DNA of 64,000 nucleotides, from NCBI RefSeq assembly GCF_012224145.1, contig NZ_CP041030.1, positions 1,674,001 through 1,738,000 on the forward strand, read 5' to 3'. The position numbers and the translations under genes are program-made. Under the pieces are notes generated by a model. That model searched no databases. It saw nothing but the letters and a program-made list of their open reading frames with translations, and was not told the DNA's origin. How positions within the stretch are numbered: the stretch's first letter is position 1; each line of letters begins with the position of its first letter. The DNA is from Francisella sp. LA112445 (GTDB lineage Bacteria > Pseudomonadota > Gammaproteobacteria > Francisellales > Francisellaceae). Of this stretch, positions 39,770 through 47,060 are shown in pieces.

Positions 39770-39824
39770 TTTATTTCTCCTTTTTTAATTTCTCTCTAAA
39801 TCTTTATTCTTTTATTAGCTCTGC

Positions 39825-39902
39825 TTAACCGCCACATGGTGGAACACTACATGCTGCTAATGTTTGTGAAGTTAGCTTCTTTAAGTTCTTAATCGTTTTC
39901 AT
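39825..39902 (-). CDS. Short Cys-containing peptide, copy 1 (first gene of the array)
   Basis: The promoter-proximal copy. The 25 residues comprise leader MKTIKNLKKLTSQTLAA and tail CSVPPCGG. AGGAG lies seven bases before the ATG, and a perfect TATAAT lies about 54 bases upstream. Six genes of this type in a row, four with identical products, would give a high peptide dose relative to the single downstream genes, as is common for precursor or structural peptides. No homologous family is recognised by me. Confidence 0.88.
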   Translation of the reverse strand: MKTIKNLKKLTSQTLAACSVPPCGG

Positions 39903-39955
39903 TTTATTTCTCCTTTTTTATTTTTCATATTTCAACTTGTTAGCTGATAGAGAGT

Positions 39956-39984
39956 ATTATATGAGGCGTGACGTTTCTCTGGAA
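39956..39984 (-). promoter_or_regulatory. Candidate promoter of the peptide-array operon
   Basis: Minus strand: TATAAT (complement of 39956-39961) with TTCCAG (complement of 39979-39984) 17 bases upstream. A second candidate further up is TTGCAC (complement of 40006-40011), 16 bases, TAGTAT (complement of 39984-39989). Either would give a leader of roughly 50-75 bases before peptide gene 1. Confidence 0.45.
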
Positions 39985-40367
39985 TACTATAAAATGAACA
40001 CTGCTGTGCAAAAATGCATAATATAACATTACGCACATAATGAGCTATAAAACTGGAAATAGTCAAATAAACAAAAACTAATGAACTTTTATTTAAAGAA
40101 ATAAATATCCAAACTATCTTTGAACCTATTTAAATTTCAAATCGCTTTTCACTAAAGATCACTAATAGTTAAGATAAATATTGCTATAAAAAAGATTTCT
40201 TTCTAAACATTCATTTTATAATATTTTGTATAAAATAGAATATATATTCCAAAAAAAATTCTATTTAAAAATAAATACTTATAGCATAAAAGTCAACATT
40301 ACTTTTATAAACCTGACTAAATATAAGTATTCAACAATACAATTAAACATACAACCGGAGAATAGAT
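39985..40367. other. Non-coding divergent region between the peptide array and the PAS gene
   Basis: An AT-rich stretch with no ORF supported by a ribosome binding site and no strong hairpin. It should hold control sites for both the peptide operon (leftward) and the PAS-protein gene (rightward). No operator palindrome stands out. Confidence 0.5.
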
Positions 40368-40718
40368 ATGACTGAAGCAGAAATACATTCACTACTACTT
40401 GACGCTCACCCACACCCTATCGTCTTTGTCGATAAGGACTATATTATTAGATACATGAATAAAAAAGCAAAATTTTGGTACAATCAGGAACGCGGATACC
40501 CTAATATGATCGGTAAGGTATTATTCGAGGGACATAATGAGGCTAGATCAGAAGAGGTTATAAAAAAGCATGCCGAAGCATTAAAGAATCATGCCGCTGA
40601 ACAGTTCCTATATGTGCATAAAGGATTAAATATGCGTCTATACATGACTGCAGTTAGAAATGATAAAGGTGAATTTTTAGGATTCTTTGAGAGGTTTGAA
40701 GGCAACCATACACTATAA
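40368..40718 (+). CDS. Single-domain PAS protein
   Basis: A 116-residue protein that is essentially one PAS domain: DAHPHPIVFVDKDYIIRYMNKKA (start of fold, strands one and two), GKVLFEGHNEARSEEVIKK in the helical middle, and MRLYMTAVRNDKGEFLGFFERFE as the last strands. There is no output domain, HTH or membrane segment, so it must act through a partner. Several His residues (HPHP, EGHNEARS) could bind a cofactor. GGAG lies upstream of the ATG. It is divergent from the peptide-array operon and may sense a signal for it; that link is inference. Confidence 0.8.
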   Translation: MTEAEIHSLLLDAHPHPIVFVDKDYIIRYMNKKAKFWYNQERGYPNMIGKVLFEGHNEARSEEVIKKHAEALKNHAAEQFLYVHKGLNMRLYMTAVRNDKGEFLGFFERFEGNHTL

Positions 40719-40781
40719 ACAAAGCTTCTCAGGAAACCATATTATATAAATGAATTATTATTGAATATATTTTGAAAAAGG

Positions 40782-40895
40782 TCTGACGACTACCTACTTT
40801 CACCTGGGCAATGCCAGACTATCATCGGCGTAAGCCCGTTTCACTTCTGAGTTCGGAATGGGATCAGGTGGTTCCAGACTGCTATCATCGTCAGT
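40782..40895 (-). rRNA. rrf: 5S ribosomal RNA, isolated copy
   Basis: The minus strand reads CTGACGATGATAGC at the 5' end and GTAGTCGTCAG at the 3' end (helix I), with the conserved core segments CCACCTGATCCCATTCCGAA, CTCAGAAGTGAAACG and CGCCGATGATAGT of 5S rRNA. Length is about 114 bases. No 16S, 23S or tRNA gene lies within the window, so this is an orphan gene. A run of T follows helix I and could terminate transcription. Francisella genomes, as I recall, carry one more 5S gene than 16S/23S operons. Confidence 0.93.
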
Positions 40896-40902
40896 TCGTA
40901 CT

Positions 40903-40930
40903 ATAATACTCTTCTTAATTTATATGTCAA
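40903..40930 (-). promoter_or_regulatory. Promoter directly upstream of the orphan 5S rRNA gene
   Basis: Minus strand: a perfect TTGACA (complement of 40925-40930), a 16-base spacer and TATTAT (complement of 40903-40908). The expected start site falls within a base or two of the 5S 5' end, so the gene appears to be an independent transcription unit. Confidence 0.7.
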
Positions 40931-40964
40931 CAACTAAAATTTCTTTAATAAAAACTAACATCAT

Positions 40965-41570
40965 CTAAACAGTATCACCTATTTGATATTTTTCTAATAA
41001 TAAAGGAACTTCTTCACCACACTCTTCGTATGGTTTAAGCTCACCGCTTATAAACTTAGCTTGCAACTCTTCAGCATCCATATATTCAGTATCAAAATCA
41101 ACATATACAGAACCAAGTAAATGATTAAATTCGTGTTGAAATATTACTGCAGCAATTGAATCTAACTTACCAGTGATTTTCTCACCGTTTTGATTATATG
41201 CCTCATACTCAATTTCTTTATATGTTGCAAGTTTACCTCTCTTTTCACCTAGAGCACTTAAACAACCATGCCAAAAACTTACTCTTTTTTTAGAAGCTTT
41301 TGTTATTTTAGGGTTAATAAATACTTGATATGAAACTTTTGCAAAATCGACAGGATATCTCGAGTTAGAACCATCAAACTCAATCATAAATATCTGATAT
41401 GGATAACCAATCTGGTTAGCTGCTAGCCCAATTCCATTACCACTCATCTTTTGATGCATTTCAGATATAATATCTTGTATTTCAGCACTTTTGATATCTG
41501 TTACAGGCTTACACTTTTGATATAAAACTTCGTTATCAGGATCATTATATTGTATAAATTGTGAGTTCAT
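40965..41570 (-). CDS. Peptide deformylase-like protein with altered motif 2
   Basis: Peptide deformylases remove the formyl group from nascent N-terminal Met using a metal held by one Cys and two His. Motif 1 GNGIGLAANQ (44-53) and the HExxH motif QHEFNH (145-150) are present. Motif 2 reads HGCLS (101-105) instead of EGCLS: the metal-ligand Cys is kept but the preceding Glu is His. With 201 residues and a divergent sequence this is likely a second, non-housekeeping deformylase. The ATG at 41570 follows TGAGGT and is favoured over the one 12 bases upstream. Confidence 0.85.
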   Translation of the reverse strand: MNSQFIQYNDPDNEVLYQKCKPVTDIKSAEIQDIISEMHQKMSGNGIGLAANQIGYPYQIFMIEFDGSNSRYPVDFAKVSYQVFINPKITKASKKRVSFWHGCLSALGEKRGKLATYKEIEYEAYNQNGEKITGKLDSIAAVIFQHEFNHLLGSVYVDFDTEYMDAEELQAKFISGELKPYEECGEEVPLLLEKYQIGDTV

Positions 41571-41615
41571 TTTATACCTCATTTGGATATGTTTAGATAA
41601 CTTTATATTAAGTTA

Positions 41616-42602
41616 TCATTTGACTCCAATAATACCATTAGCAGAATCAAATAAAACACTTTTATCATAGAATAACGCATGTCCAGAATTTACTTTATCC
41701 TCTCTATGCTTAGATGCTCTAACATAAGTTGTTATTGGGATATTAAAATCATTTGATGTAAACAATGCTGATTTAATCTTACTATTAACTAGTCGCCCAT
41801 TTTTTACGTACTGCTTTAACTCTTCAGGTATCTTATGTAATAGTATATGAGTATAATATCCTCCTGAATCTAATAATGTATTAATAGTTTTATCAAAAAT
41901 AATTTCACCATCTTTATTTACAAGAGTGTATCTAATAGGAACATTTGGATCCCAACACTTAGTTTGATTGATTGGATACCTTGGAATAACAGTATTATGA
42001 CATCTCACAGTGTTTTTTATCTTATAAGTTGTATATTTATTTAGAGTTTCTTTAGATGATGCTCCAAAAGATATAGTTTGTTTTGGTCCATCTATTATCA
42101 TTAGCTGATTATATGGACTTGGTAAATAGTTCCAAGGAGAGTTTTGTGTAGCTAGTTTTAAACCTAAAATTCCTGCATAACCTTTAAAAGTACCATTTGG
42201 AACCATAATAATAGGTACATGTTTAGCTGTAACTTTTGGCTGTGTATTAAATGTAACATCTGAATAGACAAGCTCTCCTATAATTTTTGACTTTAGATTG
42301 CCATAACCATAATTTATAGTTATTTTTTTATCGGTTGCTTGATAATTAGTCAAATATTGCTTTTCAATAACTAGTCGTGATGATCCAGTATCTATTTCAA
42401 CAAATGCTTTTTTCTCTGATGTATTATTTTTTCCTACAAAAATATCTGTACCAATACGTGCTTTATGAAATTTTGTAATAGGAGCAGAAATCATTTTCTT
42501 TACTACTAATGTTTTATTTGTAGTGTTAGAAGGTTGACTAGCAAAGCTCAATATCGGAACAAACAAAAATAATACTTTTATATTTTTTCTTATTGAAATC
42601 AT
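41616..42602 (-). CDS. Secreted pepsin-like aspartic protease (family A1-like)
   Basis: The protein starts with a signal peptide (KNIKVLFLFVPILSFAS). It has two catalytic-type motifs 174 residues apart: VEIDTGSSRLVI (Asp71 in DTGSS) and NTLLDSGGYYTHI (Asp245 in DSGG), close to the roughly 180-residue spacing in pepsin. FKGYAGILGLKL resembles the region after the flap. These are the marks of bilobal eukaryotic-type aspartic proteases, which are rare in bacteria. It is probably periplasmic or secreted. It is alone between the deformylase-like and amino-acid oxidase genes. Confidence 0.75.
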   Translation of the reverse strand: MISIRKNIKVLFLFVPILSFASQPSNTTNKTLVVKKMISAPITKFHKARIGTDIFVGKNNTSEKKAFVEIDTGSSRLVIEKQYLTNYQATDKKITINYGYGNLKSKIIGELVYSDVTFNTQPKVTAKHVPIIMVPNGTFKGYAGILGLKLATQNSPWNYLPSPYNQLMIIDGPKQTISFGASSKETLNKYTTYKIKNTVRCHNTVIPRYPINQTKCWDPNVPIRYTLVNKDGEIIFDKTINTLLDSGGYYTHILLHKIPEELKQYVKNGRLVNSKIKSALFTSNDFNIPITTYVRASKHREDKVNSGHALFYDKSVLFDSANGIIGVK

Positions 42603-42681
42603 CTCTGTAACCTAAATTATACTAAGTAACTAGTTATACATATTATCTTTATTTGAATAAGTTTTATAGGTCAATAAGCAC

Positions 42682-43824
42682 CTAAGCATTTACGAATCTT
42701 AATGGATCAAAAACTTTATAACACTTTTTGTTTTCAACATTTAATACATAATCTGAAACCATCCTCCCAAAAGCAGGAGCATGCTTACATCCATGACCAT
42801 TAAATCCAACTGCGACCCATATATTTTCATCAACCCTGCCAACTAAAGGCAAGCCATCTTTGGTTAATCCATATTCACACATTGATAATTCAGGATTAAA
42901 ATCACTATTTAAATCTGGAAAATTCTTTTTAATCTTTTCAGTTAAAATTTTGCTAATTTTATCCGAAAACTCCTGATCTGTTAAGCAAACATCATCATAT
43001 AAATGACAATTATGTAATCCTGCTTTGATATAGCATTTATTGCCAATACACTCTGGCATTGCATACATTTCAAAATGATTATTTAATGCTTCTATATATG
43101 TATTATTTAGATTTGAATTTTTCACCTCATAATAGAAAACTGGTATTCTCTGTCTAGATAGAGTTAAATTATATTGTTGTAAAATATCTGAATTAGCATT
43201 AGTCGCATAAACTAGTTTCTTTGTTCTAATAGTCTTTATTGCATCTCGGCTTTTTATTTCAATCTCTATAAATTCTTTATTCTTGATATGTTTTACAAAT
43301 CTATGATTCCAAAAAAACTCTAAATCATTTTTAAGCAAAGTATAATAAGTTTTCACTATTTCACTAGGATTTAATACGCCTAACATATTTTGAGAATTAT
43401 TTTTCTCAATAATAGCTTTTTCTAACGGCAGGAGCTGTCTAAAATATGTATCAATGATTTGTTGCTGTTTACCCTGAATAATATCAACCTCAACATTATT
43501 TTCTATAGAAGAAGATATAATCTCTCTTAATAATTGACTATCCTGACCAACAACAATGCAGTTATTCGGCTTATGAATCTTAGGGTTGTACTTAGCTAAC
43601 TCTCTATACTCACTATTTGAAAACGGTAACATATTATAATACTCGCAACATTCAGATCCTATTGAGCGTCCACCTATTCTTGATCCTCCAATACTTGACT
43701 TAGTTGGAACATAATCTGATGCTTGCTCTATTACAGCTACCTTTTGTAAAGATGATTTATTTAGGTGATAAGCAATACTACTACCAATTAATCCAAACCC
43801 TATAATTACGACATCAAAATCCAT
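42682..43824 (-). CDS. FAD-dependent amino-acid/sarcosine oxidase family protein (DAO)
   Basis: Oxidoreductase of the DAO superfamily (sarcosine oxidase, N-methyl-tryptophan oxidase, D-amino acid dehydrogenase relatives). The dinucleotide motif GFGLIGSSIAYHL starts at residue 9, with the acidic residue at VAVIEQ; SIGGSRIGGRSIG follows as in the sarcosine-oxidase branch, and the C-terminal GLPLVGRVDENIWVAVGFNGHGCKHAP (FAD-binding and substrate loop) is clear. Length of 380 fits MSOX-like enzymes. The usual covalent-FAD Cys may be the one in HGCKHAP. Substrate unknown. Confidence 0.83.
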   Translation of the reverse strand: MDFDVVIIGFGLIGSSIAYHLNKSSLQKVAVIEQASDYVPTKSSIGGSRIGGRSIGSECCEYYNMLPFSNSEYRELAKYNPKIHKPNNCIVVGQDSQLLREIISSSIENNVEVDIIQGKQQQIIDTYFRQLLPLEKAIIEKNNSQNMLGVLNPSEIVKTYYTLLKNDLEFFWNHRFVKHIKNKEFIEIEIKSRDAIKTIRTKKLVYATNANSDILQQYNLTLSRQRIPVFYYEVKNSNLNNTYIEALNNHFEMYAMPECIGNKCYIKAGLHNCHLYDDVCLTDQEFSDKISKILTEKIKKNFPDLNSDFNPELSMCEYGLTKDGLPLVGRVDENIWVAVGFNGHGCKHAPAFGRMVSDYVLNVENKKCYKVFDPLRFVNA

Positions 43825-44078
43825 AATAAATTCACCTAAAGCTTCTAAATTTAATAATAAAACATTCTAAATAACTTTAAAATTAGATAGCTTCAATATC
43901 AAATACCTACATACAATACTATCACTTACTTTTACTATGTATAATTAAATAATGATTAAAACTACTAATAATTTTTTATAAAACAAGATTATAATTCTTT
44001 AAAGATAGCGATTTGTAATTTAAATCACTATTCTATATAAAGTGGAGCTTATTATTTAACGAAGTATGGTTGGATGTT

Positions 44079-44927
44079 ATGAACAATACTAAATCTCATT
44101 ATTTTACTGCATGTGACGGTGCTAAGTTGCATTATTTACAAATTGGGCAAGGTGAGCCACTACTAATGATTCCAGGTGGAGGTTTTTCTTCTAAAGTATT
44201 TAAGTTTCAGATCGAGGAGTTTTGTAAATATTATCAAGTTATCATATTAGATAAGCGAGGTAGTGGAAAATCTAAAGAAGTTGACTATGGATATAGAGTT
44301 TCTAGGTTTGCTAAGGATATAGATGACTTATTAACTCACCTATCATTAGATAATGTTAATGTACTTGGACATTCACAAGGAGCTGCTGTCATGTATAACT
44401 ATTTTGATCTATTTGGTAGCTCCCGTATTCGTAAACTTATCACAGTAGATCAAGCACCAGCCTTATTAATTAATCCAAGATGGTCACAGCAACAACAATT
44501 AGAGTATGGTGCAATCTATCATGCAGGAGACTTATACCAACAATTAAATGCTTTTTTAGCAGATGATATCGATGAGCTAAAATATACTATTATTAATAGT
44601 ATGACGACAACTACTGCAACTGACTCTCAAAAATCTTTTTTAGTAGAATGTTTTGACACTCCTGGTTTTGCACTTAATCTCTCCTATTTTAATACAATCT
44701 GTGAAGACTTCCGCGATGTTATAGCTAGAATAAATATACCAACACTCTTTATTGGTGGTAAAGCTAGCTCACTACCTTGGCAGTCACAACAATGGATGCA
44801 TCAACAAGTTCCAGGATCACAAGTTAAAATATTTGAAATCGATGAGGGAGGTAGTCACTTCCTATTTGTTGAAAATCCAAAAAAATTTAATAAAACTGTG
44901 CTTGATTTTTTGAACCAAACTAAATAG
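44079..44927 (+). CDS. Alpha/beta hydrolase
   Basis: A 282-residue soluble alpha/beta-hydrolase fold enzyme. Features: oxyanion-hole segment MIPGGGFSSKVF, the DKRGSGKS loop, the nucleophile elbow LGHSQGAA (Ser99), and the catalytic-acid/His region ending in GGSHFLFVENPKKF. It resembles proline-iminopeptidase/lactonase-like members, but no specific substrate can be named. The ATG at 44079 is preferred to a TTG nine bases upstream. It is a single-gene unit. Confidence 0.85.
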   Translation: MNNTKSHYFTACDGAKLHYLQIGQGEPLLMIPGGGFSSKVFKFQIEEFCKYYQVIILDKRGSGKSKEVDYGYRVSRFAKDIDDLLTHLSLDNVNVLGHSQGAAVMYNYFDLFGSSRIRKLITVDQAPALLINPRWSQQQQLEYGAIYHAGDLYQQLNAFLADDIDELKYTIINSMTTTTATDSQKSFLVECFDTPGFALNLSYFNTICEDFRDVIARINIPTLFIGGKASSLPWQSQQWMHQQVPGSQVKIFEIDEGGSHFLFVENPKKFNKTVLDFLNQTK

Positions 44928-45159
44928 CCCCAGCTAAATCATATGTTTACTCAATAACTAGTTTTAAAAAAGCCTTATTAGGCAACCTCAATATACACGC
45001 ACCCTACTATTTTGAATTTTTATTCAACTCTCAAAAAAACTCCAAATCATAATAAATCGATTCAAAATTATATTTAACATTAAAATTTAACCATAAAAAT
45101 ATTTTAAATTTATGATTTTTAAATTACCATAATAGAATAATTATTCAAAATAATGAAAT

Positions 45160-46299
45160 ATGAAACAGTTTATAGGTATCTTTTTAATTATTGGTTCAAC
45201 TATAGGTGGTGGTATTATTGGATTACCTATAACTGCTGTTAACTTAGGATTTGTAGGAAGCTTATTAGCAATATGTTTAGTATGGTTAATAATGACATTT
45301 ACAGGATTATGTATATTAAAAATCTCATATAATATGACTGTTAAACATAACACTTACTATTCTTTATCTACAAAGTTCTTAAATTTCAAAGGCGCTAAGG
45401 TTAGCGTTTTTGGTAGCTATTTATTAATCTTATATTTAACACTAACTACTTACATATCCGGTATTAGTTCATCTATAAGTTTATACTTCTCTCAAAATAG
45501 CAATTTAAGTTATTTACTATCTGGAGTGATTCTAATATTTATATTAGGAGGGATTACAACATATAACTCTAGAATTGTAATTAAAAGCAATGTCATATTT
45601 GTAATAACCAAATTATCTCTTATTATAATTGCTATATTTTTGATCTTCTATACGACACAGAAAGTCTCTATAAACGTTGATAGTTACCCTATTGAATCTA
45701 TAGGAGCATTTTCATTTTTATTTGTATTATTTAATGCCTTTGGTTATCACTTTATTATTCCAAGCTTAGTAAAATTTTATAATCAGTGTATTTCATTTAA
45801 ATCATTTGTATTTTTACTTATTTTTAGTACAACATTAATAGCTTTTATTTATCTAGCATGGATCTTAGCAATATTCTTTACAATACCTACAGAAGGTAAT
45901 CATGGAATGTTAAGTATTTATAACAGTAAAAATCAACTTATAGCTTTTAATAATAGCATCAGCTTTTTCACTCAATCATATACTATTAGTAATATGTTAA
46001 GTGCTTTTCAATTAATATCTATGATAGGCTCTTTTTGCTGTATCTCATTAGGTGTAATTGATGCGCTAAAAGATGCTTTAGGGCAAAATGCTTATCTTAA
46101 AGTTCTAATTTGTACTTATTTACCGCCACTTGTTTTAATGTGTCTATCACAAAACATGTTTCTAATTGCAATGTCATTGGCTGGAATATTAACATTCTAT
46201 GTTGAGGTATTTGTACCGATTTTAGGAGTTAGGAATTATTATAAAGTCTCTAAAGAGAAAGAGCTGAAAACTAAAGGTTATAAGTTTAGATTTTTTTAA
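45160..46299 (+). CDS. Aromatic amino-acid permease (HAAAP family)
   Basis: An 11-TM inner-membrane carrier of the tryptophan/tyrosine permease family, which imports aromatic amino acids with protons. TM1 contains the family signature IGSTIGGGIIGLPI, followed by NLGFVGSLLAICLVWLIM. FLFVLFNAFGYHFIIPSLVKF and SIGVIDALKDALG-like segments (here SLGVIDALKDALG) are present near TM5 and TM8-9. Length of 379 is usual. Tryptophan versus tyrosine preference cannot be told apart by eye. It is a single gene. Confidence 0.85.
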   Translation: MKQFIGIFLIIGSTIGGGIIGLPITAVNLGFVGSLLAICLVWLIMTFTGLCILKISYNMTVKHNTYYSLSTKFLNFKGAKVSVFGSYLLILYLTLTTYISGISSSISLYFSQNSNLSYLLSGVILIFILGGITTYNSRIVIKSNVIFVITKLSLIIIAIFLIFYTTQKVSINVDSYPIESIGAFSFLFVLFNAFGYHFIIPSLVKFYNQCISFKSFVFLLIFSTTLIAFIYLAWILAIFFTIPTEGNHGMLSIYNSKNQLIAFNNSISFFTQSYTISNMLSAFQLISMIGSFCCISLGVIDALKDALGQNAYLKVLICTYLPPLVLMCLSQNMFLIAMSLAGILTFYVEVFVPILGVRNYYKVSKEKELKTKGYKFRFF

Positions 46300-46356
46300 A
46301 AAAATACTCCTAATATCTAAAAATTCACATCTAACTTCTTGAGTTATAATCAACTT

Positions 46357-47031
46357 CTAATATTTTGATATTATAGAATCAATTAAGCAAGTGGCTGAAT
46401 CTATCACTATCATACCATTTCTACTAGAAATACTATTAACTATCGTAGTTATATCTGTACAACCTATAATTATAGATTTAACACCCTTTTCTTTAACTTT
46501 CTTGATAAGGTCGTTTGCTTTAACATTAACTAAACGATCATCTCCCACTTTCACCGCAGAGATTAACTTATTCACATCATCTTGCCAAGCAGTTTCAAAA
46601 ATAAAAGGAACTCCAACTTTTTCAAATCCATTTTGATAAACATTTGATTCGAAAGTACTTTGAGTTGCAAATAAAGTTACATTTCCTAGGTTATCAGATA
46701 GTTTAGCTAAGGTTGCATCTATCATATTTAGCAATGGTACATCAATTGCTGCTTGAAGTTGCTCGAAATACCTATGAGCAGTATTACATGGCATTGCAAT
46801 TAGTTTAGCTCCCCAGCTTTCTAACTTGACTAAACCTTGTGTTATTGAACTTTCTAATTCTTTATGGTCTATTTCACGATCTAAGTAAAAAGGGGTTGGT
46901 AATGAATATATAACAACATGGAGATAATCTATATCGTGAATTGCATTAAACCTTTTCCGCCATGCAACCATTAGAGCATCTATAAATGGTGCTGTTGACA
47001 TTGGTCCCATACCTGCAAGTATACCAATCAT
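46357..47031 (-). CDS. Aspartate/glutamate racemase family protein
   Basis: A cofactor-independent racemase of the Asp/Glu/hydantoin family. The two catalytic cysteines sit in MPCNTAHRYFEQ and IIGCTDITTIV, and the N-terminus ILAGMGPMSTAPF is typical of YgeA/RacD-like proteins. Length of about 224 is normal. The ATG at 47031 has AGGTG eight bases upstream; a TTG at 47064 would overlap the dnaE stop. It follows dnaE on the same strand. It could make D-aspartate or D-glutamate; MurI function cannot be ruled out. Confidence 0.85.
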   Translation of the reverse strand: MIGILAGMGPMSTAPFIDALMVAWRKRFNAIHDIDYLHVVIYSLPTPFYLDREIDHKELESSITQGLVKLESWGAKLIAMPCNTAHRYFEQLQAAIDVPLLNMIDATLAKLSDNLGNVTLFATQSTFESNVYQNGFEKVGVPFIFETAWQDDVNKLISAVKVGDDRLVNVKANDLIKKVKEKGVKSIIIGCTDITTIVNSISSRNGMIVIDSATCLIDSIISKY

Positions 47032-47060
47032 AGACTTTTCACCTTTTTGTTTTATATGTA

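Larger units (their letters stand above)
39426..39902. repeat. 133-bp direct tandem repeat containing peptide genes 1-4
   Basis: Starts of copies 1-4 are at 39902, 39769, 39636 and 39503, exactly 133 bases apart. Each unit holds one gene plus a near-identical spacer with its Shine-Dalgarno. Copies 1-3 are almost identical and copy 4 has diverged slightly, consistent with recent unequal exchange. Copy number is likely to vary between strains and to be misassembled from short reads. Confidence 0.9.

Noticed and set aside
39297-39902. Regular repeats suggesting a CRISPR array or VNTR
   Set aside because: The 133-bp period is far too long for CRISPR, no unique spacers exist, and the repeats contain complete ORFs with ribosome binding sites.
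44928-45159. Trp/Tyr leader peptide or T-box before the aromatic permease
   Set aside because: No run of Trp or Tyr codons, no T-box sequence and no alternative hairpins are visible in this AT-rich spacer.
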